Assembly: GCF_019599265.1 (NCBI RefSeq) | Contig: NZ_JAHZTC010000015.1 | Location: 62,001 to 126,000 of the forward strand | Length of the DNA: 64,000 nt | Direction: 5' to 3' | Source of the DNA: Pontibacter sp. HSC-14F20 | Lineage (GTDB): Bacteria > Bacteroidota > Bacteroidia > Cytophagales > Hymenobacteraceae | Part shown: one piece after another, positions 15,207 to 24,533 of the stretch | Layout of the letters: the number at the start of each line of letters is the position of its first letter | Position numbering within the stretch: position 1 is the first letter of the stretch | Made by a program: the position numbers and the translations under genes | Notes under the pieces: model-generated | What the model was told of the DNA's origin: nothing | The model's input: only the letters and a program-made list of their open reading frames with translations | The model's database searches: none

Positions 15207-18200
15207 ATGAAAATAAACAGACTCTTCCAACAGTTTTTACTCGTTAGCGTACTCTCATTCGGGTTGCAGGCAGCAGTACAAGCCCAGTCACCGACACCTT
15301 ACGGCAACGAGTGGATTGATTACAACAAAACCTATTATAAGCTCAAGGTAGTTAACACAGGTCTGCACCGCCTCAGCCATGGCTTCCTGGATAGCCTTGG
15401 GCTGGCTGGTACCAACCCGCAACATTTCCAGCTTTTCAGAAGAGGCAAGGAAGTCGCCATTCACGTAGCCGGCGAAGCTGACGGCCGTCTGGACACGCAA
15501 GACTTCATCGAGTTTTTCGGTGAGCGTAATGATGGGCGGTTAGATCAGGATCTTTATAAGAACCCAGCTCATCAGCCACATCAGTTATATAGTCTGTATA
15601 CGGATACCGCTGCTTATTTCCTGACGGTGAATCCAGCCGGCGGCAAGCGCATGCAACAGGTGAATCCTTCGCCTGCAGGGAAAACGCCGGAGCCCTATGT
15701 GTTAAGGAAGGTGACGCAGTATTTTGTGGATCTGTATTATAGTGGAAAAATATATGGTACACCAAAAGCACAACTCGCTTGGATGGATACAGGAGAAGGT
15801 TATTCTGCAACTGGTAGTGCTAGTCCAAAGAACTATAATATTACTTCTGTAACTAACTTAGTCACAACAGGACCAAAACCGTTTGCTCAATTTAACTTAA
15901 TTGGTATAAATGGTGAGACGCAGACAGGACTAATAAATGTGGTGCCGTCTGCAGGAGGGGCAAAACAAGTATCATCCTTTATGTTTGGAGCATATGGACA
16001 CCAGCATATTAATGGTCAGATTGAATTTTCTGATGTTCTAGCTGATGGTAGAGTTACTTTCCAAGTGGTTCCTAACTCAGTCCAAAAAAGTAGTGTTAGT
16101 ATGTCCAACATACGATTAACGTTTCCCCAAAGGCCAACCCTTACGGCAAACTCTATTATATTCTTTACTGATTCTACACGTGCAGTAAACCCTTATTTTG
16201 AAATAGGAACTGCAACAGAAGGAGCGTTTGCTTATGATATATCAGATCCTTTCAATCCTATTCGAATTGAAGGTAATATAAGCGGGAATGGGAAAGGATT
16301 TGTAATTCCAACAAGCTCTAGTATTTCTCACAAAGTACTTATTGCAAATACAGCTAAAGCGTTCAAAGCTGTTGGTAAGTCAGAATTATCACGCTTCCGT
16401 CAGATAACACCCGCAGATCATAACTATATCATTGTTACGAATAAAAGGCTGATGAAAGTAGCTGTAGGTACACAAAGGCCTGCACCGCTGGAATATGCAT
16501 CCTATAGGGCTTCGCCAGCAGGAGGCGGTTATGATACTCTGATGGTGTATATGGATCAGATTGTTAACCAGTTTCATTACGGTGAATTTTCATCGAATGC
16601 TATTCGAAAATTCATGTCCTATATGCTGACATCAGAACGAACTAAACACCTGTTCATCATAGGCAAGGGCATGAAATATGCTCATGGTGATTACAGATCT
16701 TTACGAGATTCACATTGGACAGGCACCCATAATAAGTATAGTTTTTATCATGTCGATGGCAGACATCCCAAAGTGCATGAAATGGATCTGGTTCCCACCG
16801 GTATGTTACCTGCCTCTGATGTTTTCTTTACTGCTGATTTTAGGAACAATCGTTATGCACCCCGCGTGCCCACTGGGCGTCTTCCAGCTACAACTGCAGA
16901 AAATATTATTGCATACTTAAACAAAGTTAAGGAGCATGAAAGCTTACCTGATGGTTTGGAATGGCGAAAGAATATTCTTCATCTAGGTGGAGGGAATGAA
17001 GGATTGCAGTCCTCTACTTATAAAAATTATTTAAATAGCTATAAGGAGATAGCTGAGGGCGTGCATTTCGGTGGAAATGTAACTTCACAATTCTTGCATC
17101 AGGAATCAAGCAATTATCTGAATGTATCTTCTGAGGTCAACTCCGGCCTTTCTTTAATAACGTTTTTTGGTCATAGCTCTACAGAAGTGTCAGATCTTGA
17201 GATTGGCTTAGCCTCTTCTAATGTGCATGGGTATCGAAACAAAGGAAAGTACCCAGTGATATTAATGAATGGCTGCTACAGTGGAGATGCATTTTTCTAT
17301 AATAAAAATTCTTTCGGAGAAGATTGGTTGGTAACTCCAGATAGAGGTGCCGTGTCATTTATGGCAGAGTCATACATAGGTGGGGACTTGCCATTGCATA
17401 ATTTCTCAGAAAGGTTTTATCAGATTGCCTTTGAGGATGCAACTTTTTATGGAAGTACTATAGGTAATATACATGGTGAAACTATAAGACGATTTAACAA
17501 TAGCTCCTCAAATTTGGATGATGTACGCATAGCTACCATGACTCAGATGATTTTGCAAGGTGATCCGGCTGTTAGGCTTTATGCCCCAAGTAAGCCAGAC
17601 TATGCTTTTGAAAATAATAGTTTTTCGGTTAGAGATCTGAATGGAGAAGTTGCTACTTCAGTTTCAGAGCATTTTGTTATAAATGTCAACGGAATCAATT
17701 TAGGTAAGGCAATTTCAGATTCAATAAGTGTCAGTATACAGCGTATACTTCCTGATGGGAATGAGCTAGCACCATTTTCTGTTAAAGCTAAGCCTATTTT
17801 TTATAAAGCCCAGCTAAGACTTGCAGTTCCAAATGTAGATACAAAAGGAGCGGGGATGAATAAATTTATAATTAATTTGGATAATATTAAACAGGTTGAT
17901 GAGCTTAATGAAGACAATAACATAATTCAGGCTCAACACTTTTTACCGAGTTCAGGCATTTCCATTTTATCACCAATGGATTATTCCATAGTAAGTGAAC
18001 CTACTGTCAATTTGATGGTACAATCTACGCAGCTTCGTGCCGAACCCAAGGGGGTGTACTTCGAATTAGATACAATAAATACATTTAACTCTGGACTGAA
18101 AAGGAGCTTTCAGGCTGCTCCAGGTGCTCTACCGGCTTGGCAAGTTTCTTTGCCAATTCAAAATCTGGATACTGATAGCACGGTTTACTTCTGGCGTGCT

Positions 18201-20273
18201 AGGTTTGATAACTTTGCCAAAGGGGAAGATACGGTATGGGTAAGCAGTTCTTTTAGGTATATCAAAGGCAATACAGGAGGATGGTCACAAAGCCATGCTG
18301 GACAATTTACGAAGTCAGTACTTGATAAGACTGTAGTCGATAATAACTCAGGTTGGAATTTCTCTCCTCAGTTCAGTAACATAGAAATTCGAACAATTGG
18401 GGGCGATGTAAGATTTAGGACACCTGATTTTGGAATTTTTATCAACAATGTGACGCGAGTTGATAATGCTTGCGGAGGGTTTATGAGTTCAGCGGCTCCA
18501 AGAATGTATTTTCTGGTGCTAGATAACCTTACATTGGAAGTTGTATCTGTTCCTGGATTTACACCTTGTAGATTTATGGGTGGGCTTTATGAATTTGGAA
18601 ATTTAAATACAGCTACGATACGTGCTACAGTGCAGAGATTTTTAGATGCTGTACCTCAGAATTACTATGTAATTGCAATGAGTGCCAATAGTGTTCCATT
18701 TGAACTGTTTACCCCAGAGTTAAAAGCTGCATTTAATAAACTGGGCTCAAAGCTGATAAACGAAATTAAAACAGGTTATCCATTTGCAATGGTTGGACAA
18801 AAAGGAGCTCCAATCGGCGCTGCTGAGGAAGCTACAGCTGACTTAACAAGTAATGTGCCTCCAATGGAGCAGGATCTCCGATTCATCCACCAGATTAGTT
18901 CATTTAATACCCAAGGCTCCATCACCTCTACCCTAATAGGCCCGGCCCTAAGTTGGGGCAGCCTACATCATAATATAGAAAAGTACAAGAATGGAAACGA
19001 TAGTTATAAGCTGAGCTTGTATGGTGTAAGTCCTGATGGTAACCGTGCCTTGTTAAATGATAATATAACATCAAAATCATTCGACCTAAGCAACGTGAGT
19101 GCCGATCAATATCCAAAACTTCAACTGACGGCAAATTTGACCGACACAGAAGACCGAACTGCTCCACAGCTTAAACAGTGGATGGTTTACTACCAAGCCG
19201 CTCCTGAAGGGGTCATACGTCCAGACTTAGTGGAGGTAAGCGACGATATTATAGCACAGCAAGCAAACCGGGGCCGTATCGAAATGCCGATGGCTTTTCA
19301 GAATGTGACGCCGTATGCTTTCCGCGATTCGATTACGGTGGAGGTAACACTGACTGGGGAAGGTATAGAACCACGCGTATCGCAGTTTAAGATCGGGGCG
19401 CTTGAAGGTAATAAGACGGCAATTTTCGACTATACTATATCGACACTCGAACTGGATGGTAACTACAAGTTGAGCATTTATGTGAACCCACAACTGCAGC
19501 CAGAACAACAATACCAGAATAACATTTATGAAGCGAATTTTGCTGTAAAGTCAAAGTTGCACCCAATTATGGATGTGGCTTTTGATGGGGTACATATCAT
19601 GGATGGCGAGTTGGTAGCACCGAGTCCACTCATCAGCATTACCATGAAGGACGAGAACAAGCATGTTTATCTGGAAAATGCGGATGCGATGGAGGTTTAT
19701 TTAACTAACAATGTTACAAATATATCAGTAGATGTAAGAGAATCTGCAAAGGCAAGTGAATTGCGTGTTTTCCCAGCCGATGAGAAAAATGATTTCCGTT
19801 TTGAATATAAGCCAGAACGTTTAGAAAACGGTATCTATACCTTAGAAGTAAAGGGCAAAGATGCGACAGGAAAAGACTCTGGTAATTCTTCATATAAAAT
19901 CAATTTTGAAGTAGAAAACGAGTCTAAAATCACAAACTTCTATCCATATCCGAACCCTTTCTCAACCAAGACACAATTTATCTTCACCCTGACCGGGGGC
20001 GTCATCCCTGATGATTTCAAAATCCAGATCATGACTGTGACGGGTAAAATTGTGAAGGAGATTATGCGGGAGGAAATTGGGCCGATCCGCATTGGCAACA
20101 ACAAAACAGAATATGCTTGGGATGGTACTGATACCTATGGCGACAAATTGGCTAATGGTGTATACTTGTACCGTGTAGTAATGCCGAAAGAAGCCGAGGA
20201 GATGAAGCACTTCTGGAAGAAAGGAGACAAGGGCTTCGTGAACGGTTATGGCAAGATTTACATTCTTCGATAA
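15207..20273 (+). CDS. PorU2-type type IX secretion sortase (C25 cysteine peptidase)
   Basis: A 1688-residue secreted protein, longer than classical PorU. It has a signal peptide ending AVQAQ, then N-terminal beta domains and a gingipain-like C25 peptidase domain. The catalytic dyad is visible: His656 in FFGHSSTEVSD and Cys690 in MNGCYSGDAFF. Several beta-sandwich (CARDB-like) domains follow, then a FlgD-like/T9SS C-terminal part with YPYPNPFSTKTQF, WDGTDTYGDKLANGVYLYR and a final YILR. It probably removes cargo sorting signals at the cell surface together with the PorV-like neighbour. The central third (roughly 15.8-18.9 kb) is much more AT-rich than both ends, suggesting allelic replacement. 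Confidence 0.85.
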   Translation: MKINRLFQQFLLVSVLSFGLQAAVQAQSPTPYGNEWIDYNKTYYKLKVVNTGLHRLSHGFLDSLGLAGTNPQHFQLFRRGKEVAIHVAGEADGRLDTQDFIEFFGERNDGRLDQDLYKNPAHQPHQLYSLYTDTAAYFLTVNPAGGKRMQQVNPSPAGKTPEPYVLRKVTQYFVDLYYSGKIYGTPKAQLAWMDTGEGYSATGSASPKNYNITSVTNLVTTGPKPFAQFNLIGINGETQTGLINVVPSAGGAKQVSSFMFGAYGHQHINGQIEFSDVLADGRVTFQVVPNSVQKSSVSMSNIRLTFPQRPTLTANSIIFFTDSTRAVNPYFEIGTATEGAFAYDISDPFNPIRIEGNISGNGKGFVIPTSSSISHKVLIANTAKAFKAVGKSELSRFRQITPADHNYIIVTNKRLMKVAVGTQRPAPLEYASYRASPAGGGYDTLMVYMDQIVNQFHYGEFSSNAIRKFMSYMLTSERTKHLFIIGKGMKYAHGDYRSLRDSHWTGTHNKYSFYHVDGRHPKVHEMDLVPTGMLPASDVFFTADFRNNRYAPRVPTGRLPATTAENIIAYLNKVKEHESLPDGLEWRKNILHLGGGNEGLQSSTYKNYLNSYKEIAEGVHFGGNVTSQFLHQESSNYLNVSSEVNSGLSLITFFGHSSTEVSDLEIGLASSNVHGYRNKGKYPVILMNGCYSGDAFFYNKNSFGEDWLVTPDRGAVSFMAESYIGGDLPLHNFSERFYQIAFEDATFYGSTIGNIHGETIRRFNNSSSNLDDVRIATMTQMILQGDPAVRLYAPSKPDYAFENNSFSVRDLNGEVATSVSEHFVINVNGINLGKAISDSISVSIQRILPDGNELAPFSVKAKPIFYKAQLRLAVPNVDTKGAGMNKFIINLDNIKQVDELNEDNNIIQAQHFLPSSGISILSPMDYSIVSEPTVNLMVQSTQLRAEPKGVYFELDTINTFNSGLKRSFQAAPGALPAWQVSLPIQNLDTDSTVYFWRARFDNFAKGEDTVWVSSSFRYIKGNTGGWSQSHAGQFTKSVLDKTVVDNNSGWNFSPQFSNIEIRTIGGDVRFRTPDFGIFINNVTRVDNACGGFMSSAAPRMYFLVLDNLTLEVVSVPGFTPCRFMGGLYEFGNLNTATIRATVQRFLDAVPQNYYVIAMSANSVPFELFTPELKAAFNKLGSKLINEIKTGYPFAMVGQKGAPIGAAEEATADLTSNVPPMEQDLRFIHQISSFNTQGSITSTLIGPALSWGSLHHNIEKYKNGNDSYKLSLYGVSPDGNRALLNDNITSKSFDLSNVSADQYPKLQLTANLTDTEDRTAPQLKQWMVYYQAAPEGVIRPDLVEVSDDIIAQQANRGRIEMPMAFQNVTPYAFRDSITVEVTLTGEGIEPRVSQFKIGALEGNKTAIFDYTISTLELDGNYKLSIYVNPQLQPEQQYQNNIYEANFAVKSKLHPIMDVAFDGVHIMDGELVAPSPLISITMKDENKHVYLENADAMEVYLTNNVTNISVDVRESAKASELRVFPADEKNDFRFEYKPERLENGIYTLEVKGKDATGKDSGNSSYKINFEVENESKITNFYPYPNPFSTKTQFIFTLTGGVIPDDFKIQIMTVTGKIVKEIMREEIGPIRIGNNKTEYAWDGTDTYGDKLANGVYLYRVVMPKEAEEMKHFWKKGDKGFVNGYGKIYILR

Positions 20274-20307
20274 AACATAACCCAATCTTACCGATAACAA
20301 CCATGAG

Positions 20308-21654
20308 TCATCCCGAATTTAGGGATTGATATTGTGTCCAAACATGCATGAGAGCTGTTCGGACGCGGTAAAGCGGCACCAGGGCTTCCTGGTGCCGCTT
20401 TCCTGTTCTATGGCATCCCCACCGGAGCAGCTCCTGGAGCTCTTCTGCCTGCAACAGGCTCAAGAGAAAGGCATACACCACCGAGAGGATCATCATCAGC
20501 TTGAGGCGGTTTTGCCAGAACCAGAGCCGGGGGCTTTCCAGGGCAAGCTCGGATTTGGAGTAACGGAAGGCTGCCTCCACCTGCCAGCCTCTGGCATAGC
20601 AGAAGACCACACGCCAGGCCTTTTTCACATTCGTGACGGGCAGGTTGGTAAGCATATAGAGCGGGGCATGCCCCTTGCTAGGCCTTAGGATGATGAGAAA
20701 GAGCTTCCTTTTGGGCCAACGGGGGTGGAAGACGGGCTGGAAGTAAAGGCCCATGTGGCGCTGGCACCTGCGCGGGGTATCCTTGACCAGGCGTTTGGAA
20801 AGGCTGCGCTTGCCCCTTGCCAGCTGCCAGCAGGGAAGCTGCCGGCCCTGCTCGTCTATCAACGCATACGCTTTGTTCCAGCGCAGGATAAAGTGCTGGC
20901 GACGCGCCAGCAGCTGCTTGAGCCAGGGAGCACCGGCGTAGCCGCGGTCAAAGACGTGGATGACCCGGCGCCCGAAATCTTTCACCGCCTGCTCCAGGCA
21001 CCGCCGCCTGATCGTGGCCGCCTCCTCCCTGCCGCCCTCCAGGCGGGTGCTCCACCACTGGCGGGTGCTCCACCACTGCTGCAGATACAGGCGGGGGGCC
21101 GTGTGCAGGCCCATGAGCAAAAGGCCCAGCCAGTGAAAGCCCGGCACATGGACCGGGCGCTGCAGCGGCGGGTTGAAAAAACCCGGCCGGATGCGCACCA
21201 GCCGGCGAGCCTTGGTGCTGCGGACCGGGCACAGGCCCTAGGCGCCGATGCTTTCGGGCTTCTCCACCACGCTCTCGTCCCAGTGCAGGAGCACGGGCTG
21301 ATGGGACCACTGCTGCATGGCGGCTTTGGCCTGCGCGCGCAGCCAGTCTGAGAGCAGGCCATAATGCCACTTGTCTGAGCGCAAAAGGTTGCTGATGCGC
21401 TTGGTGCCGGCAGGGGCCTTGGCCGGGGTGAGCAGGTAGGCGCCCAGCTCGCTTAGCAGCAGCCCGTGCTGGCGGTGGCGAAAACGAATGATGGACGCTA
21501 CCAGCAGCGAGAAGGTACGGACCAGGCGCCGGTCCAGCCGCGCGTCCAGCATACCGAGCAGGGGGGAGAGAAAGTCCGAGAGCCGGTCGTGGAAAACAGA
21601 GCTAATCCGCTTTATCCTTTCTGCCGGCGGCTGCGTATGGGTAAGTAAATGCAT
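20308..21654 (-). pseudogene. IS4-family transposase interrupted by an in-frame TAG
   Basis: One frame runs from an ATG with a textbook ribosome binding site (AAGGAGG five bases before 21654) to a stop inside the left inverted repeat. It is broken by a single TAG at 21238-21240, after 138 codons. The DDE residues lie on both sides: Asp in LLHWDESVVEKPES before the stop, Asp in IHVFDRGYAG and Glu in YARGWQVEAAFRYSK after it. In the Y-2-R-3-E-6-K signature the Arg position reads Gly. An 18-base in-frame duplication also lies inside. The stop needs one base change from a sense codon, so the element was probably inactivated recently, or relies on readthrough. Confidence 0.88.
21043..21078. repeat. 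18-base tandem duplication inside the transposase
   Basis: GCGGGTGCTCCACCACTG occurs twice back to back, giving the duplicated peptide QWWSTR in the transposase. The length is a multiple of three, so the frame is kept. It looks like a replication-slippage event. Confidence 0.9.
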
Positions 21655-21764
21655 AAAGCCTCCTTTTCTAAAGTGATCTGATACTACTATCACTTACGAA
21701 AAGAAGGCTTTTGCTTTGAAGCAATCCCAATCCTAAAGTTTGGGGTGACTCATGTTTGTTGCGG

Positions 21765-22256
21765 CTATACCTTGCGGCTCAGCTCCTTAAAGGTATAAGC
21801 ATACTTGTTCTTCTCGTCTGGCTTGTGGCTTTCTGCGCTAACTTCCTGCCATTCCTCTTGCTTCAGCTCAGGAAAAAAAATGTCTCCATCAAAGGTATGG
21901 TGCACCTCCGTCAGGTATAATGTATCGATAAAAGGAAGAGCTTGCTTATAGATTTCAGCACCGCCTACAATGCTCACTTGCTCACTGTCCAGTTCTTTGC
22001 CCTTTGAAATCCCTTCTTCCACCGAGTTTACCACGATACAACCTTCCGCTTTGTAGTCTTCCTGACGTGTAACGATGATGGTGGTACGGCCGGGGAGGGG
22101 CTTACCAATGGACTCGAACGTTTTGCGGCCCATGATCATCGGGTGGCCCATTGTTTTTTGCTTGAAGTGGCGCAGGTCAGCAGGCAAGTGCCAGATCAAT
22201 TGGTTGTCCTTCCCGATGACGTTGTTCTCGGCTATGGCGACGACAATGGCTATCAT
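21765..22256 (-). CDS. folA: Dihydrofolate reductase
   Basis: A 163-residue enzyme reducing dihydrofolate to tetrahydrofolate with NADPH. The active-site region is typical: IVVAIAENNVIGKDNQLIWH with the Trp and following LPADLRHFK, then MIMGRKTFESIGKPLPGR (NADPH loop) and SIVGGAEIYKQALPFID (second nucleotide motif). The start overlaps the fmt stop by four bases, so it is coupled to fmt, whose product uses the folate cofactor 10-formyl-THF. The gene is the last of namZ-fmt-folA; the insertion sequence lies 14 bases beyond its stop. Confidence 0.96.
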   Translation of the reverse strand: MIAIVVAIAENNVIGKDNQLIWHLPADLRHFKQKTMGHPMIMGRKTFESIGKPLPGRTTIIVTRQEDYKAEGCIVVNSVEEGISKGKELDSEQVSIVGGAEIYKQALPFIDTLYLTEVHHTFDGDIFFPELKQEEWQEVSAESHKPDEKNKYAYTFKELSRKV

Positions 22257-23188
22257 GCTTGTTCGTTTTTAAAGGTATAGCCTCTGAGTAAATCTTGCAT
22301 CGGCATGCGCTTTTTGCCTTCCATCTGGAGGTCCAGAATATTGAGAGCACCTGCGGCAGTCTGTACGTGCAGATAGGTCTTATTATCCGTCTTGATTTGA
22401 CCAGGTTCCAAGGTATAGGCTGTATCTCCCAGCACTTCCGTCTTGAAAATCTTAAACGTCTTCCCATCGAAACGGGCCCAGGCGGCGGGGTAAGGGGAGA
22501 GGCCACGGATAAAGTCGCGTACCTGATGAGCAGGCTGATTCCAGTTTATTTCGCAGGTCTCCTTGAAAATTTTGGGGGCATGCTTCGTATCGGCAGACGT
22601 TTGCTGCGGCTGTGATTGTACTTCGCTACGCTCGATGGCCTGTACGGTTCGAACGGCCAGCTCAGCGCCTTTGTGCTTCAGCTTTTCGTACATGCTGCCG
22701 AAATCATCCTCCCCCAAAATCGGTACGCGGTCCTGGAAAATCAGGTCGCCGGTGTCGATTTCGTGCTTGAGGAAGAAGGAAGTAACGCCTGTTTCTTTTT
22801 CTCCGTTGATGATGGCCCAGTTGATAGGCGCCGCGCCGCGGTACTGCGGCAACAAGGACCCGTGTATGTTGAAAGTACCCAGTTCCGGCATGGCCCACAC
22901 CACTTCAGGCAGCATCCGGAAAGCTACGATAATCTGCAGGTTCGCCTGGTGGCTGCGCAGTTCTTCTAGAAAAGCCTCTGACTTCAGGTTGGTCGGCTGC
23001 AGCACCGGTATACCTTGCGACACAGCATATTCCTTCACAGGTGATTGCTGTAGCTTCTGGCCACGGCCTGCTGGTTTATCGGGTGCCGTGATGACCGCTA
23101 CTACATTATAGTTGTGTTCGACGAGTGCTTGCAGGGTAGGCACCGCAAAGTCCGGTGTACCCATAAACACGATGCGTAAATCGCGCAT
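22253..23188 (-). CDS. fmt: Methionyl-tRNA formyltransferase
   Basis: A 311-residue enzyme that formylates initiator Met-tRNA with 10-formyl-tetrahydrofolate. RIVFMGTPDFAVPTLQAL at the N-terminus is the family opening, and NIHGSLLPQYRGAAPINWAI carries the formyl-transfer Asn-x-His...site, with the distal Asp in HEIDTGDL. The C-terminal OB-like domain starts near PYPAAWARF. A TTG start four codons upstream is possible but would overlap the namZ stop; the ATG at 23188 begins five bases after it and fits better. It is coupled to folA by a four-base overlap. Confidence 0.96.
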   Translation of the reverse strand: MRDLRIVFMGTPDFAVPTLQALVEHNYNVVAVITAPDKPAGRGQKLQQSPVKEYAVSQGIPVLQPTNLKSEAFLEELRSHQANLQIIVAFRMLPEVVWAMPELGTFNIHGSLLPQYRGAAPINWAIINGEKETGVTSFFLKHEIDTGDLIFQDRVPILGEDDFGSMYEKLKHKGAELAVRTVQAIERSEVQSQPQQTSADTKHAPKIFKETCEINWNQPAHQVRDFIRGLSPYPAAWARFDGKTFKIFKTEVLGDTAYTLEPGQIKTDNKTYLHVQTAAGALNILDLQMEGKKRMPMQDLLRGYTFKNEQA

Positions 23189-23192
23189 GGTT

Positions 23193-24422
23193 CTATTCAA
23201 AATCAGGGTATAGCAAATAGTTTTTGCGGAGCACTTTGTAGTCCGACAAGTTTGGCTCCCAGCTGGCTCTTATCTCCGTCTCTGTTTTGCCGGCAATCAC
23301 TTGCTTGCGCAACTCCGAAGTGCCTGCCAGTTTCTCAAAAAAGTTGTTGAAGAATTTATCCTTGTTCGACGAGTTGTTGTACATCTCCAACAGGTACTTC
23401 AGGGTAAACGGCTGCGCAAACGAAGGGTCAGTCAAATCCATACCGTAGCACTTAACATCTTTATGCGGCGGATCAGTGGCTCCTGGTGTGCTGACAGGTG
23501 TAAACGTGTAGTCCTTCTTCTGGTAGAATGGGGAGCCAATTACTTGAAAAGGTGTAGGCGTGCCGCGACCAACGCTCACGTTCGTTCCCTCAAAGAAACA
23601 GATGGAAGGGTATAGCGCAATGGACTGTGGGTTTGGCAGGTTCGGGGAAGGACGTATAGGCAGCTCATAGGCCATTGTGTGGTCGTAGTTCTCCATTTTA
23701 ATCACGGTCAGGTCGCAGCTTCTCTCGCCTTCCAGCCATTTTTCGCCGTTAATCATCTCGGCCAGTTCGCCCACTGTGAGGCCGTGCACAATCGGAATCG
23801 GGTGCATGCCCACAAAGGACTTGTGCTCCGTCTCCAACACCGGGCCATCTACGTAGTGCCCATTCGGATTCGGGCGGTCCAGCACGAGTATCTTTTTGTT
23901 ATTTTCGGCGCAGGCTTCCATGGCGTAGTGCATAGTGCTGATGTAGGTATAGAAGCGGGTGCCCACGTCCTGAATATCAAACACGAGCACATCGAGGTTC
24001 TGCATTTGCGCTTTCGAAGGCTTCTTGTTGCTGCCGTAAAGCGAGATAATCGGCAGACCCGTTTTGGTGTCTTTTGCGTCTTTGATGTGCGCACCAGCGT
24101 CGGCCTCGCCACGGAAACCATGCTCTGGCGCAAAAATGGTGGTTACTTCCACACCACGGCTAATCAGGGTGTCCACGAGGTGGGTTTTGCCAATCATCGA
24201 CGTCTGGTTCACGACCATACCTACCCGTTTGCCTTCGAGGTGCTTCAGGTACCGGTCGAGTTGTTCGGCACCCAAAGCCAGCGGTTTCTGTACAGGTGCT
24301 TGGGTAGTTTCTTCGGTGGCCGGAGCATTTTGCTCAGCGGCGGTGGCAGGTGCCTGTTTCGGTGCGCAGCTGTTAAAGCTAAGCATAAGGGCACTGCAAA
24401 GTATAGCAAATGGTTGTGTCAT
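23193..24422 (-). CDS. namZ: Exo-beta-N-acetylmuramidase NamZ-like lipoprotein (DUF1343)
   Basis: A 409-residue protein starting at MTQPFAILC, which gives a lipoprotein signal with lipobox SFNSC; an upstream in-frame extension does not. The DUF1343 core is clear: KRVGMVVNQTSMIGKTHLVD, FAPEHGFRGEADAG, LDVLVFDIQDVGTRFYTYI, LDRPNPNG and GTNVSVGRGTPTPFQ. NamZ (GH171) releases MurNAc from the non-reducing end of peptidoglycan fragments in the periplasm, feeding cell-wall recycling. It begins a minus-strand operon with fmt and folA, and its promoter region of 111 bases is shared with the divergent permease gene. Confidence 0.9.
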   Translation of the reverse strand: MTQPFAILCSALMLSFNSCAPKQAPATAAEQNAPATEETTQAPVQKPLALGAEQLDRYLKHLEGKRVGMVVNQTSMIGKTHLVDTLISRGVEVTTIFAPEHGFRGEADAGAHIKDAKDTKTGLPIISLYGSNKKPSKAQMQNLDVLVFDIQDVGTRFYTYISTMHYAMEACAENNKKILVLDRPNPNGHYVDGPVLETEHKSFVGMHPIPIVHGLTVGELAEMINGEKWLEGERSCDLTVIKMENYDHTMAYELPIRPSPNLPNPQSIALYPSICFFEGTNVSVGRGTPTPFQVIGSPFYQKKDYTFTPVSTPGATDPPHKDVKCYGMDLTDPSFAQPFTLKYLLEMYNNSSNKDKFFNNFFEKLAGTSELRKQVIAGKTETEIRASWEPNLSDYKVLRKNYLLYPDFE

Positions 24423-24533
24423 CAGTGTTGGTTTTTCAGGGTCGGGTTTGGAGACTCGCTCGCAAATACGAAAATTTAACAGTCCCGAAGTCAAAATTCA
24501 TACCTATCTTTAAGGCAGTTTAGACGCAAGCGA

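Larger units (their letters stand above)
20306..21750 (-). mobile_element. IS4-like insertion sequence, 1445 bp
   Basis: The element is bounded by related inverted ends: AGTCATCCCGAATTTAGGG from 20306 and AGTCACCCCAAACTTTAGG read inward from 21750. Both are followed by GATTG-type sequence, so the terminal repeats extend about 25 bases with a few mismatches. CATG flanks both sides (20302-20305 and 21751-21754) and could be a 4-base target duplication; because CATG is itself a palindrome it could also be the tip of the inverted repeats. It carries one transposase gene, broken by an amber codon. It sits between the porU2-type gene and folA without interrupting either. Confidence 0.85.

Noticed and set aside
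20725-21351. 208-codon open frame on the plus strand across the insertion sequence
   Set aside because: It is antisense to the transposase, whose catalytic motifs and ribosome site are on the minus strand; high G+C makes long antisense frames likely.
20302-21754. CATG as proven target duplication
   Set aside because: CATG is its own complement, so it may simply be the outer end of the inverted repeats.
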